A stretch of 64,000 nt of DNA, from contig NZ_CP150919.1 in assembly GCF_039909015.1 (NCBI RefSeq), positions 2,084,501 through 2,148,500 of the forward strand. The letters are read 5' to 3'. Position numbers and translations under genes: made by a program. The notes under the pieces were generated by a model, which searched no databases, was not told where the DNA came from, and worked only from the letters and a program-made list of their open reading frames with translations. Positions 46,480 through 54,511 of the stretch are shown piece by piece; position 1 is the first letter of the stretch; each line of letters opens with the position of its first letter. Source of the stretch: Pseudomonas grandcourensis. Lineage in GTDB: Bacteria; Pseudomonadota; Gammaproteobacteria; Pseudomonadales; Pseudomonadaceae.

Positions 46480-46518
46480 GGTTATATGGTAGTTATTCTT
46501 GAATAACCGCTAATAACC
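46480..46518. promoter_or_regulatory. Clustered GGTTAT/ATAACC half-sites before the XRE-like gene
   Basis: GGTTAT at 46480, the inverted repeat GTTATTC-TT-GAATAAC at 46492-46507, and another ATAACC at 46513. The half-sites resemble the LacI operators, but spacing differs by 2 bp. It may be autoregulatory or a weak LacI target. The rest of 46441-46828 holds element E and no gene. Confidence 0.5.
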
Positions 46519-46732
46519 AGATGCCACTGTAAACACTTGATCATATTGTATTTAATTCCAAGCATGTTCCATGCCGGGTTCGGATGTTCACATATTGCCT
46601 GTCAATGCTATGTAACAGTCTAGCCTCGGTCGACTCAGGTTACTCGCCACTGCCAGCCGGTAACACTTTGACTATGTCGGGTAACATCATTTTGAGATCC
46701 CCGCACCTCAGTGCATGGCCAATTCAATTCGG

Positions 46733-46770
46733 TGCTTCAGTGCGCGTCATGTATCGATGTTGTGCGAAAT
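46733..46770 (+). promoter_or_regulatory. Three-box TGCG element E, upstream of Gfo/Idh
   Basis: TGCTTCA (46733), CGCGTCA (46743) and TGCGAAAT (46763): one mismatch in each of the first two boxes, spacing unchanged. The third box is 66 bp from the start codon. Confidence 0.6.
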
Positions 46771-46828
46771 GGAGAAATGGAGAATCGCCCTTGATACTCC
46801 ACATGTCATTCATGGGAGCATTTGAGCT

Positions 46829-47998
46829 ATGGCAAGGTTAACAGGCGACATTCCAGGGCAACGGCGCTTCAAGGTCGGAATGGTTGGCGGTGGGCAAGGT
46901 GCTTATTTTGCCAGCTATCATCGGGCTGCGATGCGCCTGTGCAATCGCTTCGATATTGTCGCCGGCGCCTTCTCTTCGGACCCGGACAAATGCCGCGAGG
47001 CAGGGGTGGCCTTCAGCATCGAGCAAGAGCGCATTTATCTGTCGTTCGAGGCGATGGCCGTCGCCGAGTCATGCCGTCCGGATCCGATTGATGCGGTTGT
47101 GATCGTCACGCCCAATCACCTGCATTTTGAACCGTGCCGGCTATTTCTGCGGGCGGGGATCCCGGTCATATGCGACAAGCCGCTGGTCAATAGTCCGCAA
47201 GAGGCCTACGAACTGGCCAGCCTTGCCGACCGGCACAATACTTTTTTCGCGGTGACCTACACCTATCAAGGCTATCCCATGGTCAGGGATGCCCGTAGCC
47301 GTATCCAGGCCGGGGAACTGGGTGAAGTCCGCTTCATGTATGTCGAGTACCTGCTGGAATGGCTGGCGTCAGGCGTAGAGGGCTTGAGCAAGAGCCTCGC
47401 GTGGCGTAGGGACCCGGAAAAGGCCGGCCCGACGGGCGCGTTGGGCGATGTCGGGACGCACGCCTTCAACATGCTTGAGTTTCTGTCGGGGCGACGCTGC
47501 ACGAACCTGAATGCCAAATTGAGCACGCTCGTACCCGGCTGGGGACTGGACGACACCTGTGTGGTGCAACTTGAATTCGAGGGCGGCGCCGAGGGTCTGT
47601 TATGGGCCAGTTTCGCGGCGCCTGGTCATCGCAACGGATTGCGTTTCAAGATCGTCGGCAGCAAGGCCTCCATCGAATGGTGTCAGGAGTCACCGGAAAC
47701 GCTGCTGTTTACGCCAATTGACGGCGCCGACCGCATCTACCGCCGCGGCCAGAGCGACAATGCGGCGCAAACGCTGACGTTCACCAGTTTGCCGGCCGGT
47801 AATAGTGAAGGCTATCTGGAGGCACTGGCGGTGCTTTATGCCGATTTCGCCGAAGCACTCGATGCTGGGGCGGACTGGCGCACGGTGACCACCGTCCCGT
47901 TACCGGATATTCACGAGGGCGTGCGGGGAGTGGTGTTGTCCCAAGCGTGTGTCGAGTCCAGTCAACGACGTGCCTGGGTACCTTTTGCGCCGTTGTAG
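46829..47998 (+). CDS. Gfo/Idh/MocA-family NAD(P) oxidoreductase
   Basis: A 389-residue dehydrogenase of the inositol-dehydrogenase superfamily: Rossmann loop VGMVGGGQGAYFASYHR (about 16-32), VIVTPNHLHFEP, the CDKPL motif with the cofactor/catalytic Lys, and GALGDVGTHAFNMLEF supplying the Asp and His of the active site. It oxidises a ring hydroxyl of a sugar or cyclitol, or reduces the ketone. Substrate not known. Single-gene transcript between the divergent XRE-like gene and the converging DeoR gene (10 bp). Confidence 0.88.
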   Translation: MARLTGDIPGQRRFKVGMVGGGQGAYFASYHRAAMRLCNRFDIVAGAFSSDPDKCREAGVAFSIEQERIYLSFEAMAVAESCRPDPIDAVVIVTPNHLHFEPCRLFLRAGIPVICDKPLVNSPQEAYELASLADRHNTFFAVTYTYQGYPMVRDARSRIQAGELGEVRFMYVEYLLEWLASGVEGLSKSLAWRRDPEKAGPTGALGDVGTHAFNMLEFLSGRRCTNLNAKLSTLVPGWGLDDTCVVQLEFEGGAEGLLWASFAAPGHRNGLRFKIVGSKASIEWCQESPETLLFTPIDGADRIYRRGQSDNAAQTLTFTSLPAGNSEGYLEALAVLYADFAEALDAGADWRTVTTVPLPDIHEGVRGVVLSQACVESSQRRAWVPFAPL

Positions 47999-48008
47999 AT
48001 CCAGGGGG

Positions 48009-48779
48009 TCAAGAGGCGATCACAATGTTTGAAACCTTGGCCTGTATGGGGTCAAGCCGTTCAGCTGGGGCGTCTCTTTCCACCACCAGCACACCCAGTT
48101 CCTCGCAGGACGCGACCTGGTAATGCGCGATGCTCGACAGTTTTTCGTTGGTCACGGCGACCACGATCTGCCCGCTTCGGGAAACCACGGTGCGCTTGAA
48201 TTCCGCATCGTCCATGTCGAAAGCCGTCACTCCTTTGCTGGCGTCAATCGCGCAGGCCCCCAGAAAGCACAGGTCGAAATTGAAATTCGACAACTGCTGA
48301 ATGGCCGTCAGGCCGACGGTGCTGCCGGTCGCCTTATGCAGGCGCCCGCCCAGCAAGATCACATCGGCTAAAGGCAGCTTTTCCAGTTCAAGCGCAATGG
48401 CTGGCGAATTGGTTGTGATCGAAATTGCAAGATTGTGATCGATTGCGCTCGAAATGGAAGCGTTGGTGGTACCGCCATCGATGAAGAGGTGTTGGCCGGT
48501 CTTGATCAGTGCCGCAGCGGCCAGCCCGAGGGAGTTTTTCCGCTCAGCCTGCTGATGTTGCCCGTCATGATCGCCGCGAACAGGCGCCACGGAAATGGCG
48601 CCGCCGTAAACGCGCTTGCAGATTCCCGCCTCCGCCAGCGCTGCGAGATCGCGCCGGATCGAGTGCTCGGAAACGTTGAACTCCTGAGCGAGATCCCCGG
48701 CCAGGACGCGGCCATGGGTCGCCAGCCGTTGCGCGATCAGGTTCTGTCTTTCTCCGGGGAAAGCTTCATGAGTGAGCAT
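48009..48779 (-). CDS. DeoR-family transcriptional regulator
   Basis: A 256-residue repressor type: N-terminal winged HTH (AGDLAQEFNVSEHSIRRDLAAL, CKRVYGGA, about 25-63) and the DeoRC sugar-phosphate-sensing domain (IFDGGTT-like LFIDGGTTNASIS, DVILLGGRLH, DLCFLGACAID). Start at 48779 chosen, since the in-frame extension upstream would swallow the operator region. Divergent from the GH3 pair, which it probably controls. Confidence 0.88.
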   Translation of the reverse strand: MLTHEAFPGERQNLIAQRLATHGRVLAGDLAQEFNVSEHSIRRDLAALAEAGICKRVYGGAISVAPVRGDHDGQHQQAERKNSLGLAAAALIKTGQHLFIDGGTTNASISSAIDHNLAISITTNSPAIALELEKLPLADVILLGGRLHKATGSTVGLTAIQQLSNFNFDLCFLGACAIDASKGVTAFDMDDAEFKRTVVSRSGQIVVAVTNEKLSSIAHYQVASCEELGVLVVERDAPAERLDPIQAKVSNIVIAS

Positions 48780-48815
48780 TGACTTAATCCGTTCTCGGTA
48801 TAGAGTGAGTACAAG

Positions 48816-48905
48816 CGAGCATTGATTGTGTGTTTTGTGCTCGAAGTTGATCGGTATCATGCGTGGCACCCCGTCATGCGTCAATAAAGTTGAGCTTTCT
48901 GCTCA
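48816..48905. promoter_or_regulatory. Candidate DeoR operators between deoR-like and GH3 genes
   Basis: Two inverted repeats share GAGC/GCTC arms: CGAGCA (48816-48821) with TGCTCG (48838-48843), and TGAGC (48891-48895) with GCTCA (48901-48905). They lie 37-64 bp and 25-39 bp from the two divergent starts. Confidence 0.5.
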
Positions 48906-48929
48906 AAATAACGGTGTTGAGGAAAGTCG

Positions 48930-49964
48930 ATGACAAGCGAACTGCATAGAGCGGCGTATTCGGTCCTGCTGCCCGCGTTTGGGGATTTGCGCCTGGACGA
49001 CAATGTCCGTCGTTGTTTGAGTCGGGGTGGCGTGTCTGTTTTGTTGGGTGAAACCCGGGATGAGTACGTGGGCCGAGACATGAGCCCTGCGCGCAAGAGC
49101 ACCGAGTCGCGGGCCGACTTTGTCGATATTGCCCGTGAAGCCGCGTCATTGGCCGGTGCCCCGGTGCTGATCGCGGTCGATCAGGAACTCGGCGGTATCG
49201 AGCGCCTTCACCATCTGGTCCCGGCCGTCGCATCCCGAGAGCAACTCCACGACCTCAGTGCGCAGGACATCGAACAACGTTGCTATGAAATGGCCAAGGT
49301 AGCGCGCGGCCTGGGCGTTAACCTGTTTCTGGCGCCGATCGTCGATGTCGTGACCGGGGCCAACCCATGGCTGCACAACCGCCACCTGGGGGCCGACCCT
49401 GTTGAAGTCAGCCGGGTTTCATGTGCTTTCATTCGTGGCGTTCAACGCGCAGGCATCATCGCGACCGCTAAACACTTTCCCGGCCATTACGTCACCGAGC
49501 AGGACCCGGCAATTGCCGAAGCCATCGTGCCCGGACCTCTGAAATTGCTTGATGACAACCTCGAAGTGTTCAAAGAAGTCATCGCTACCGGCGTGAAAGC
49601 GGTGATGCCGGGGCCCGCGGTTTTTCCCGCAATCGACCCCGATCACTCGGCCTCAACCTCGTCCAGAGTCATTGGGCTTTTGCGTGACACCCTCGGGTTC
49701 GGGGGCTTGATCATCTCGGATGACCTTGATGCGGTCTCCATACTCAGGGGGCGCTCCATCACGGACACCGCCGTTGCTTCGCTGGCGGCCGGCGCGCACT
49801 TGTTGCTCGTGTCCAGTGAGTCGGGTCTTGATGCCATCGCCGAAGCCATTGTGGCGGCTGTTCACGAAGGAGTTCTGGATCGTCGGATTCTGTTGGACGC
49901 GGCCCTCAGGGTTCGCGAACTGGCGGCGGCCAACAACGATCAGTACAACGGCTGCCGGGATTAA
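48930..49964 (+). CDS. NagZ-like GH3 family protein (paralogue 1)
   Basis: A 344-residue single-domain GH3 barrel, like NagZ in size. KHFPGH (181-186) binds substrate in NagZ and is kept. The nucleophile is present as Asp264 in ISDDLDAVS. The His of the NagZ catalytic dyad (DSH) is lost (here Gln-Asp-Pro-Ala, 191-194). No signal peptide, so cytoplasmic. A beta-glycosidase or phosphorylase with altered acid-base chemistry is likely; the sugar is unknown. The downstream paralogue begins 2 nt after its stop. Confidence 0.82.
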   Translation: MTSELHRAAYSVLLPAFGDLRLDDNVRRCLSRGGVSVLLGETRDEYVGRDMSPARKSTESRADFVDIAREAASLAGAPVLIAVDQELGGIERLHHLVPAVASREQLHDLSAQDIEQRCYEMAKVARGLGVNLFLAPIVDVVTGANPWLHNRHLGADPVEVSRVSCAFIRGVQRAGIIATAKHFPGHYVTEQDPAIAEAIVPGPLKLLDDNLEVFKEVIATGVKAVMPGPAVFPAIDPDHSASTSSRVIGLLRDTLGFGGLIISDDLDAVSILRGRSITDTAVASLAAGAHLLLVSSESGLDAIAEAIVAAVHEGVLDRRILLDAALRVRELAAANNDQYNGCRD

Positions 49965-49966
49965 TC

Positions 49967-50974
49967 ATGAGCTCAATTGAAAGCAAGGCATACAGCGTCC
50001 TGTTTCCGGTTTTGCTCGATCTGGACATGAATGATGACGTGCGCAGGTTTCTGGACAGCGGCGGACGCAGCCTGTTGTTTGGCGAAACCGCGCAGGAGTA
50101 TGTCAGCGGCAAAATGAGCGCGAGCCGGCTGGAATCGGAAACCCTGGAGAAATGGCAACAGTTCACAGGTATGGCAAGAAAACTGGCAGGGCCAATGCTG
50201 CTGGCGGTCGATGCCGACATCTCTGCCGTCCACCGCTTGCAAGGCATAACGCCTGCGCTACCTGCGCCCGGGCTGGCCCGAGCCATGGACGTTGTCGAGC
50301 TTGAAGAGGCGTGCTTTCGGGTCGCAACAGCGGTGCGAAATGCCGGTGTGAATTTGCTCCTGTCACCGACAGCCGATGTGGTGGGCGGCACTAATGTCTG
50401 GCTGCAGGGGCGAACGCTGTGCAATGACATAGATCGCACCGCTGCCATGGTGGGCGCCTACGTACGCGGTGTGCGGCGTGCCGGGATGGCGAGCACGCTG
50501 AAGCATTTTCCCGGGCATCCGGTGCTGCTGCGCCAACCGGCGACTGAAGTGGCGGTCGTCTGCGAGTCAATGGATCAACTGCGCGCCTACTGGTCTGCGT
50601 TTCAAGCCGGGGTCGACGCCGGGGCGGACGCGGTGATGATGGGACCGGCCATCTTTGCTGCCTGCGAACCGCCCGTTGCGGCGTCCGTTTCGCCTGAGCT
50701 GATCGGTTTGCTGCGCCAGGAGCTGGGGTTCAAGGGATTGGTCATGACCATTGACCTGGACCACCGCTCGACGATCGGAAACTCATCGCTCGGCGAGGTG
50801 GCGGTGGCGGCGCTGAATGCCGGGGCGGATCTGTTGCTGATTTCCGCAAAGGCAATGCCCGAGATACCGCAGATTGTTCGTGCAATCACCGTAGCAGTCG
50901 CTCAGGGAGTTTTACCGCAGCAGCGGCTCGATGCCGCTGCGATAGCCGTCTCTGCGTTGGCCAATCGCTTGTAG
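49967..50974 (+). CDS. NagZ-like GH3 family protein (paralogue 2, nucleophile missing)
   Basis: A 335-residue paralogue of the preceding protein (ESKAYSVLFPVLLDLDMNDDVRRFLDSG against the first copy's start is clear). KHFPGH is kept at 179-184. The nucleophile position is Ile262 (TIDLDH instead of SDDLDA), and the Asp of the NagZ acid-base loop is also lost (Arg-Gln-Pro-Ala). It is unlikely to hydrolyse glycosides as GH3 enzymes do; it may form a heterodimer with paralogue 1, bind ligand, or have a new activity. Confidence 0.8.
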   Translation: MSSIESKAYSVLFPVLLDLDMNDDVRRFLDSGGRSLLFGETAQEYVSGKMSASRLESETLEKWQQFTGMARKLAGPMLLAVDADISAVHRLQGITPALPAPGLARAMDVVELEEACFRVATAVRNAGVNLLLSPTADVVGGTNVWLQGRTLCNDIDRTAAMVGAYVRGVRRAGMASTLKHFPGHPVLLRQPATEVAVVCESMDQLRAYWSAFQAGVDAGADAVMMGPAIFAACEPPVAASVSPELIGLLRQELGFKGLVMTIDLDHRSTIGNSSLGEVAVAALNAGADLLLISAKAMPEIPQIVRAITVAVAQGVLPQQRLDAAAIAVSALANRL

Positions 50975-51078
50975 ACGCGCGCCTGGTCGCGATAAGGCTG
51001 AATGAAGTACCCACAATCGCTGGTAAGCCGGCTCCGGCAGGCTGGTGTGGATTCATCGTCGATGTTGCAAATTGCCCA

Positions 51079-51132
51079 AACCTGACGCAGCAACTGCGTC
51101 AGGTTGCGCCGCATTTCCTGCGAGTGCGAAAT
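51079..51132 (+). promoter_or_regulatory. TGCG element C with overlapping perfect palindrome
   Basis: TGCGTCA (51095), TGCGCCG (51105), TGCGAAAT (51125), 60 bp from the third box to the next start codon. The first box is also the right arm of a perfect 12-bp inverted repeat, AACCTGACGCAG (51079-51090) / CTGCGTCAGGTT (51094-51105), which could end transcription of the GH3 genes or let the regulator bind both ways. Confidence 0.7.
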
Positions 51133-51184
51133 AACTACCGGAACCCTATCGCTCTACACTGGGAATCAACGGTAGGAGCTTTAT

Positions 51185-52069
51185 ATGAACACTCAAAACA
51201 ACATCCTGGCCCTGCATTCCACAGTCGCAAAACATTCGACGCTGGCAATGGACATCGACATTGCAACGTCCGTCGGTTTCGATGCGCTGGAGATCTACAG
51301 CGGCAAACTGGAAGCTTATTTGCAAGCCGGCCATAGCGAATCGGAACTTGAAGCGTTGCTCAAGGATATACCTGTCACGGGGATCGGCTACCTGCGGGAT
51401 ATCGAACGCCAGGGTGCTGAACGCGATGATTTGCTGAAGGAGGCGCAGCGGCTTTTTCAACTCGCCAACCTCGTCGGTGCCAAGGGCGTTCAAGTGCTCA
51501 CCGGGCCTATCAACGTTCAGGCGGTGATTGATTTCCAGAAGCACGGCACGAGCGCTCATTACAGCGGTTTGTTGGGGTTGGGCGAGTCTGAGCAATACGC
51601 ATTGACTGCCAGGAATCTGGCGACACTTGCAGACCTGGCAAAGCAATACGACGTCCTGCTTTACCTCGAAGCATTGTCATGGACACCGTTGAATACCCTG
51701 GAGCACCAACTTCAGTTGATTGATCGCACCGAACGCGACAACGTCAAGATGGTGATCGATTACTGGCATTGCTATACGTCCGGCGTTAAGCCCGAAGACA
51801 TTGCGCGCATGAACAAAGACGTTATCTATGGCGTGCATGTGTGTGACTCGCTGCCTTTTGCCGGTGGTATTCCCAATGAAGAAATACTCCGGGATATACC
51901 GACAGGCAGCGGCGTATTGAACCTTGCCGAATGGACGGCCGCGGTAAAGGCCACCGGTTATGACGGATGGTGGAGCTGCGAGTTGTTTTGCAAGAAACAG
52001 CAGCAACAGAACAGTTATGAGGTCGCGAAAGATCTGAAGGCGCTTTTAACCGAACTTGTTGGGCGATAA
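51185..52069 (+). CDS. TIM-barrel sugar isomerase/epimerase (AP-endonuclease-2 family)
   Basis: A 294-residue protein of the xylose-isomerase-like barrel family. It has VGFDALEIYSGKLEAYL at the start, metal-site segments LYLEALSW (Glu) and VIDYWHCY (Asp, His), HVCDSLP and GWWSCELF (Glu). Family members isomerise sugars or dehydrate inosose (IolE); some cleave 3-keto-C-glycosides. Which reaction applies here is not clear. TGCG element C lies just upstream; a GMC gene follows after 68 bp. Confidence 0.85.
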   Translation: MNTQNNILALHSTVAKHSTLAMDIDIATSVGFDALEIYSGKLEAYLQAGHSESELEALLKDIPVTGIGYLRDIERQGAERDDLLKEAQRLFQLANLVGAKGVQVLTGPINVQAVIDFQKHGTSAHYSGLLGLGESEQYALTARNLATLADLAKQYDVLLYLEALSWTPLNTLEHQLQLIDRTERDNVKMVIDYWHCYTSGVKPEDIARMNKDVIYGVHVCDSLPFAGGIPNEEILRDIPTGSGVLNLAEWTAAVKATGYDGWWSCELFCKKQQQQNSYEVAKDLKALLTELVGR

Positions 52070-52137
52070 AGCACCGCGCACCGGGATTCAAAACCCCGTT
52101 CTTACAATGTGTACCTCATAAAAGGTCTTAAGTCGTC

Positions 52138-53724
52138 ATGGTGGATTTCATCGTAATCGGAGGCGGCTCGACAGGCTGCACGGTGGCATCGAGGCTCAGT
52201 GAAGATGCGTCTGCGTCCGTTGTTCTTTTTGAAGAGGGGCCTCGTGACCGCAACCCCTACATCCATATCCCCGGGGCCTACTACAAGACAGCGCAAGGTC
52301 CGCTGTTGAAACGGTATGCGTGGGAGCCGACGCAAGATCAAGGCCGAACCGAAACGCCAACCATGGTCCAGGCCAGCGTGTTGGGCGGTGGGAGTTCAGT
52401 CAACGCGATGATTTACATTCGCGGTGTGCCCGCCGACTACAACAGCTGGGTCGAGCAGGGCGCAACGGGGTGGTCCTACAACGACGTACTGCCTTACTTC
52501 AAAAAAGCCGAAGACAACGAGCGTTTCTGTAACGATGTGCATGGCGTCGGCGGCCCCTTGGGTGTTTCTGACCCTATCAATATCCATCCATTGACCAAAG
52601 TGTGGCTTCGCGCTTGCCAGCAGTACGGCCTGCCGTATAACGAAGATTTCAACTCTGGCAAACCTGAAGGCTGCGGGCTTTATCAAATCACCGCCAAGAA
52701 TGGCTTTCGCAGCAGTGCGGCGGTGGCCTACCTGGCACCCGCCAGGTCACGCAAGAACCTGACGGTGAAGACAGGCTGTCGCGTGATCCGCATTTTGACC
52801 CAGGGAAGTAAAGCCATTGGCGTTGAATACATCGAGAACGGCGTGCGACGGGTCATGCATGCGCAAAAGGAGATCGTTCTATCGGCCGGCGCCATCAACT
52901 CACCCCGGTTGTTGATGTTGTCCGGTATTGGCCCTGCCGCGCAGCTTGAAAAGCATGGCATCAAGGTGGTCAAGGATTTGCCCGGCGTGGGTCAGAACCT
53001 TCAGGACCATATCGAAGTGTCGCTGGTCTATGAGCTGACCGGGCCGCACAGCTACGACAAGTACAAGAAGCTGCATTGGAAAATGATGGCGGGCTTGCAG
53101 TACGCCCTGTTCAGGCAAGGCCCGGCGGCGTCCAACCTGATTGAAGGTGGTGCTTTCTGGTGGGGAGACAAGGCTGCCACCAATCCCGATATCCAGTATT
53201 TCATGGTCGTGGGTGCGGGCATTGAAGAGGGCGTCGACTCGGTTCCCGGGGGCAATGGATGCACCTTGAACCTGGGGCAGATCCGTCCAAGGTCCAGAGG
53301 ATATGTCGAACTTTACTCGGCAGACCCGATGTCGCCTCCGCGAATCGTGCCTAACTACTTCTCCGATCCATATGACATTGAAAGTCTGGTGGAGGGTTGC
53401 CTGGTGGGTGAGGAGATCATGTCCCAGGCCGCCTTCAAACCCTACCTTGCAAGGCGTCATGTGCCGGACGCGGCGGTCACGTCTCGAGAGGCCATGAAAA
53501 AGTTCTGCCACGAAGAAGCCCACGCGGCACTACATCCTTCCGGCACCTGCCGCATGGGTGTAGATGAGCAATCGGTTGTTGCTCCGGATCTCAAAGTGCA
53601 TGGCATCGAAGGGTTGCGCGTTGCCGACGCATCAATTATGCCGACCCTGATTTCAGGGAACCCTAACGCGGTGTGCATCATGATCGGCGAAAGGGCCGCT
53701 GACATGATCAGAAGTGGCCAATAG
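52138..53724 (+). CDS. GMC oxidoreductase, choline-dehydrogenase-like (paralogue 2)
   Basis: A 528-residue FAD enzyme equal in length and closely similar in sequence to the GMC at 37.5 kb: VIGGGSTGCTVASRLSE, LGGGSSVNAMIYIRGVPADYN, LSAGAINSPRLLMLSGIGP, catalytic ALHPSGTCRMG and HGIEGLRVADASIMP. Likely to oxidise a related alcohol at another step, or the same one under other control. It ends the island and is followed by a strong terminator. Confidence 0.87.
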   Translation: MVDFIVIGGGSTGCTVASRLSEDASASVVLFEEGPRDRNPYIHIPGAYYKTAQGPLLKRYAWEPTQDQGRTETPTMVQASVLGGGSSVNAMIYIRGVPADYNSWVEQGATGWSYNDVLPYFKKAEDNERFCNDVHGVGGPLGVSDPINIHPLTKVWLRACQQYGLPYNEDFNSGKPEGCGLYQITAKNGFRSSAAVAYLAPARSRKNLTVKTGCRVIRILTQGSKAIGVEYIENGVRRVMHAQKEIVLSAGAINSPRLLMLSGIGPAAQLEKHGIKVVKDLPGVGQNLQDHIEVSLVYELTGPHSYDKYKKLHWKMMAGLQYALFRQGPAASNLIEGGAFWWGDKAATNPDIQYFMVVGAGIEEGVDSVPGGNGCTLNLGQIRPRSRGYVELYSADPMSPPRIVPNYFSDPYDIESLVEGCLVGEEIMSQAAFKPYLARRHVPDAAVTSREAMKKFCHEEAHAALHPSGTCRMGVDEQSVVAPDLKVHGIEGLRVADASIMPTLISGNPNAVCIMIGERAADMIRSGQ

Positions 53725-53763
53725 GTCAAGATCCGGCCAGGCATTCAATAGCGTTTGATCAAG

Positions 53764-53809
53764 GCGTGGCAGTCACAGGTGCGTCACCTGTTGCTGCCGC
53801 GCTTTTTTT
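53764..53809 (+). terminator. Rho-independent terminator at the island's right end
   Basis: GCGTGGCAG...CACAGGTG pairs with CACCTGT...CTGCCGCGC, then seven T (53803-53809). The rest of 53725-53970 has no gene; AT-rich bases before fecI (53920-53950) may hold a degenerate Fur box. Confidence 0.88.
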
Positions 53810-53970
53810 GCTTCAGGCGTAGCTGCCGATCAAGTTCTTACAACATCCGATGGTTTATTTGCCGTTTTGCCAGCTTTTCGATTACCTCCATTTGCCGTAG
53901 AGCCGCAAACCATTGCTTCTAGTTAATACGAAGCATTACCATTCGCGCCCCGTCTCCACAGCACACCGCA

Positions 53971-54471
53971 ATGACCCTCAAGCTGCCTCGCAGACACGGC
54001 TTTTTCGAGCATTACGAAGAGTTGGTTGGCACCTGGACCCGTCGCCTGAGGAATCGTCAGCAGGCCGAGGACCTGGCCCACGATACCTTCGTGCGGGTGC
54101 TTGAATCCGATTCGGCGGTGGTGCAGCAACCTCGGGCGTATTTGCACCAGACCGCGCGCAACATTGCCGTGGATGGTTATCGGCGTGAGGACCGGCGGGG
54201 CGCCATGGAGTCTGAGGCGATCGATCTCAGTGAGTCGCCGACCGGCGACCCGGAGCATTTCATGCACGCGATCCAGCTGGCGGATTCCATCGAACGGGCG
54301 CTCACCGAGCTGCCGGTCAACTGCCGCAAGGTGTTTGTCTGGCAGAAGATCGAGGGCCTGACCCAGGCAGAAATCGCCGAGCGCCTGGGGCTGTCCAAGA
54401 ACATGGTGGAAAAGTATATGATCCGCACGCTTCGGCACCTGCGTGATCGCCTGGACGGGGTGCAGTCATGA
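53971..54471 (+). CDS. fecI: FecI-type ECF sigma factor
   Basis: A 166-residue iron-starvation sigma factor: region 2 at about 10-75 (AEDLAHDTFVRVLE, PRAYLHQTARNIAVDGYRR) and region 4 at about 105-160 (LPVNCRKVFVWQKIEGLTQA, LGLSKNMVEKYMIRTLRHLR). With the FecR-like regulator and the STN-domain receptor downstream it forms a cell-surface signalling unit that turns on its own receptor gene when the iron chelate is bound. Confidence 0.92.
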   Translation: MTLKLPRRHGFFEHYEELVGTWTRRLRNRQQAEDLAHDTFVRVLESDSAVVQQPRAYLHQTARNIAVDGYRREDRRGAMESEAIDLSESPTGDPEHFMHAIQLADSIERALTELPVNCRKVFVWQKIEGLTQAEIAERLGLSKNMVEKYMIRTLRHLRDRLDGVQS

Positions 54472-54511
54472 CCGGCCGCGCCTTCTCCTCCCCAGCCAAA
54501 CAGGAACTTCC

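Noticed and set aside
48877..48883. TGCGTCA in the deoR/GH3 intergenic region as a sixth TGCG element
   Set aside because: Neither the second box at +10 nor TGCGAAAT at +30 is present, on either alignment tried.
53780..53786. TGCGTCA downstream of the second GMC gene
   Set aside because: It is part of the loop and stem of a terminator; no further boxes.
53920..53965. Fur box before fecI
   Set aside because: AT-rich with GCATTACCATTCGC, but too many mismatches to the 19-bp consensus to list as a site.
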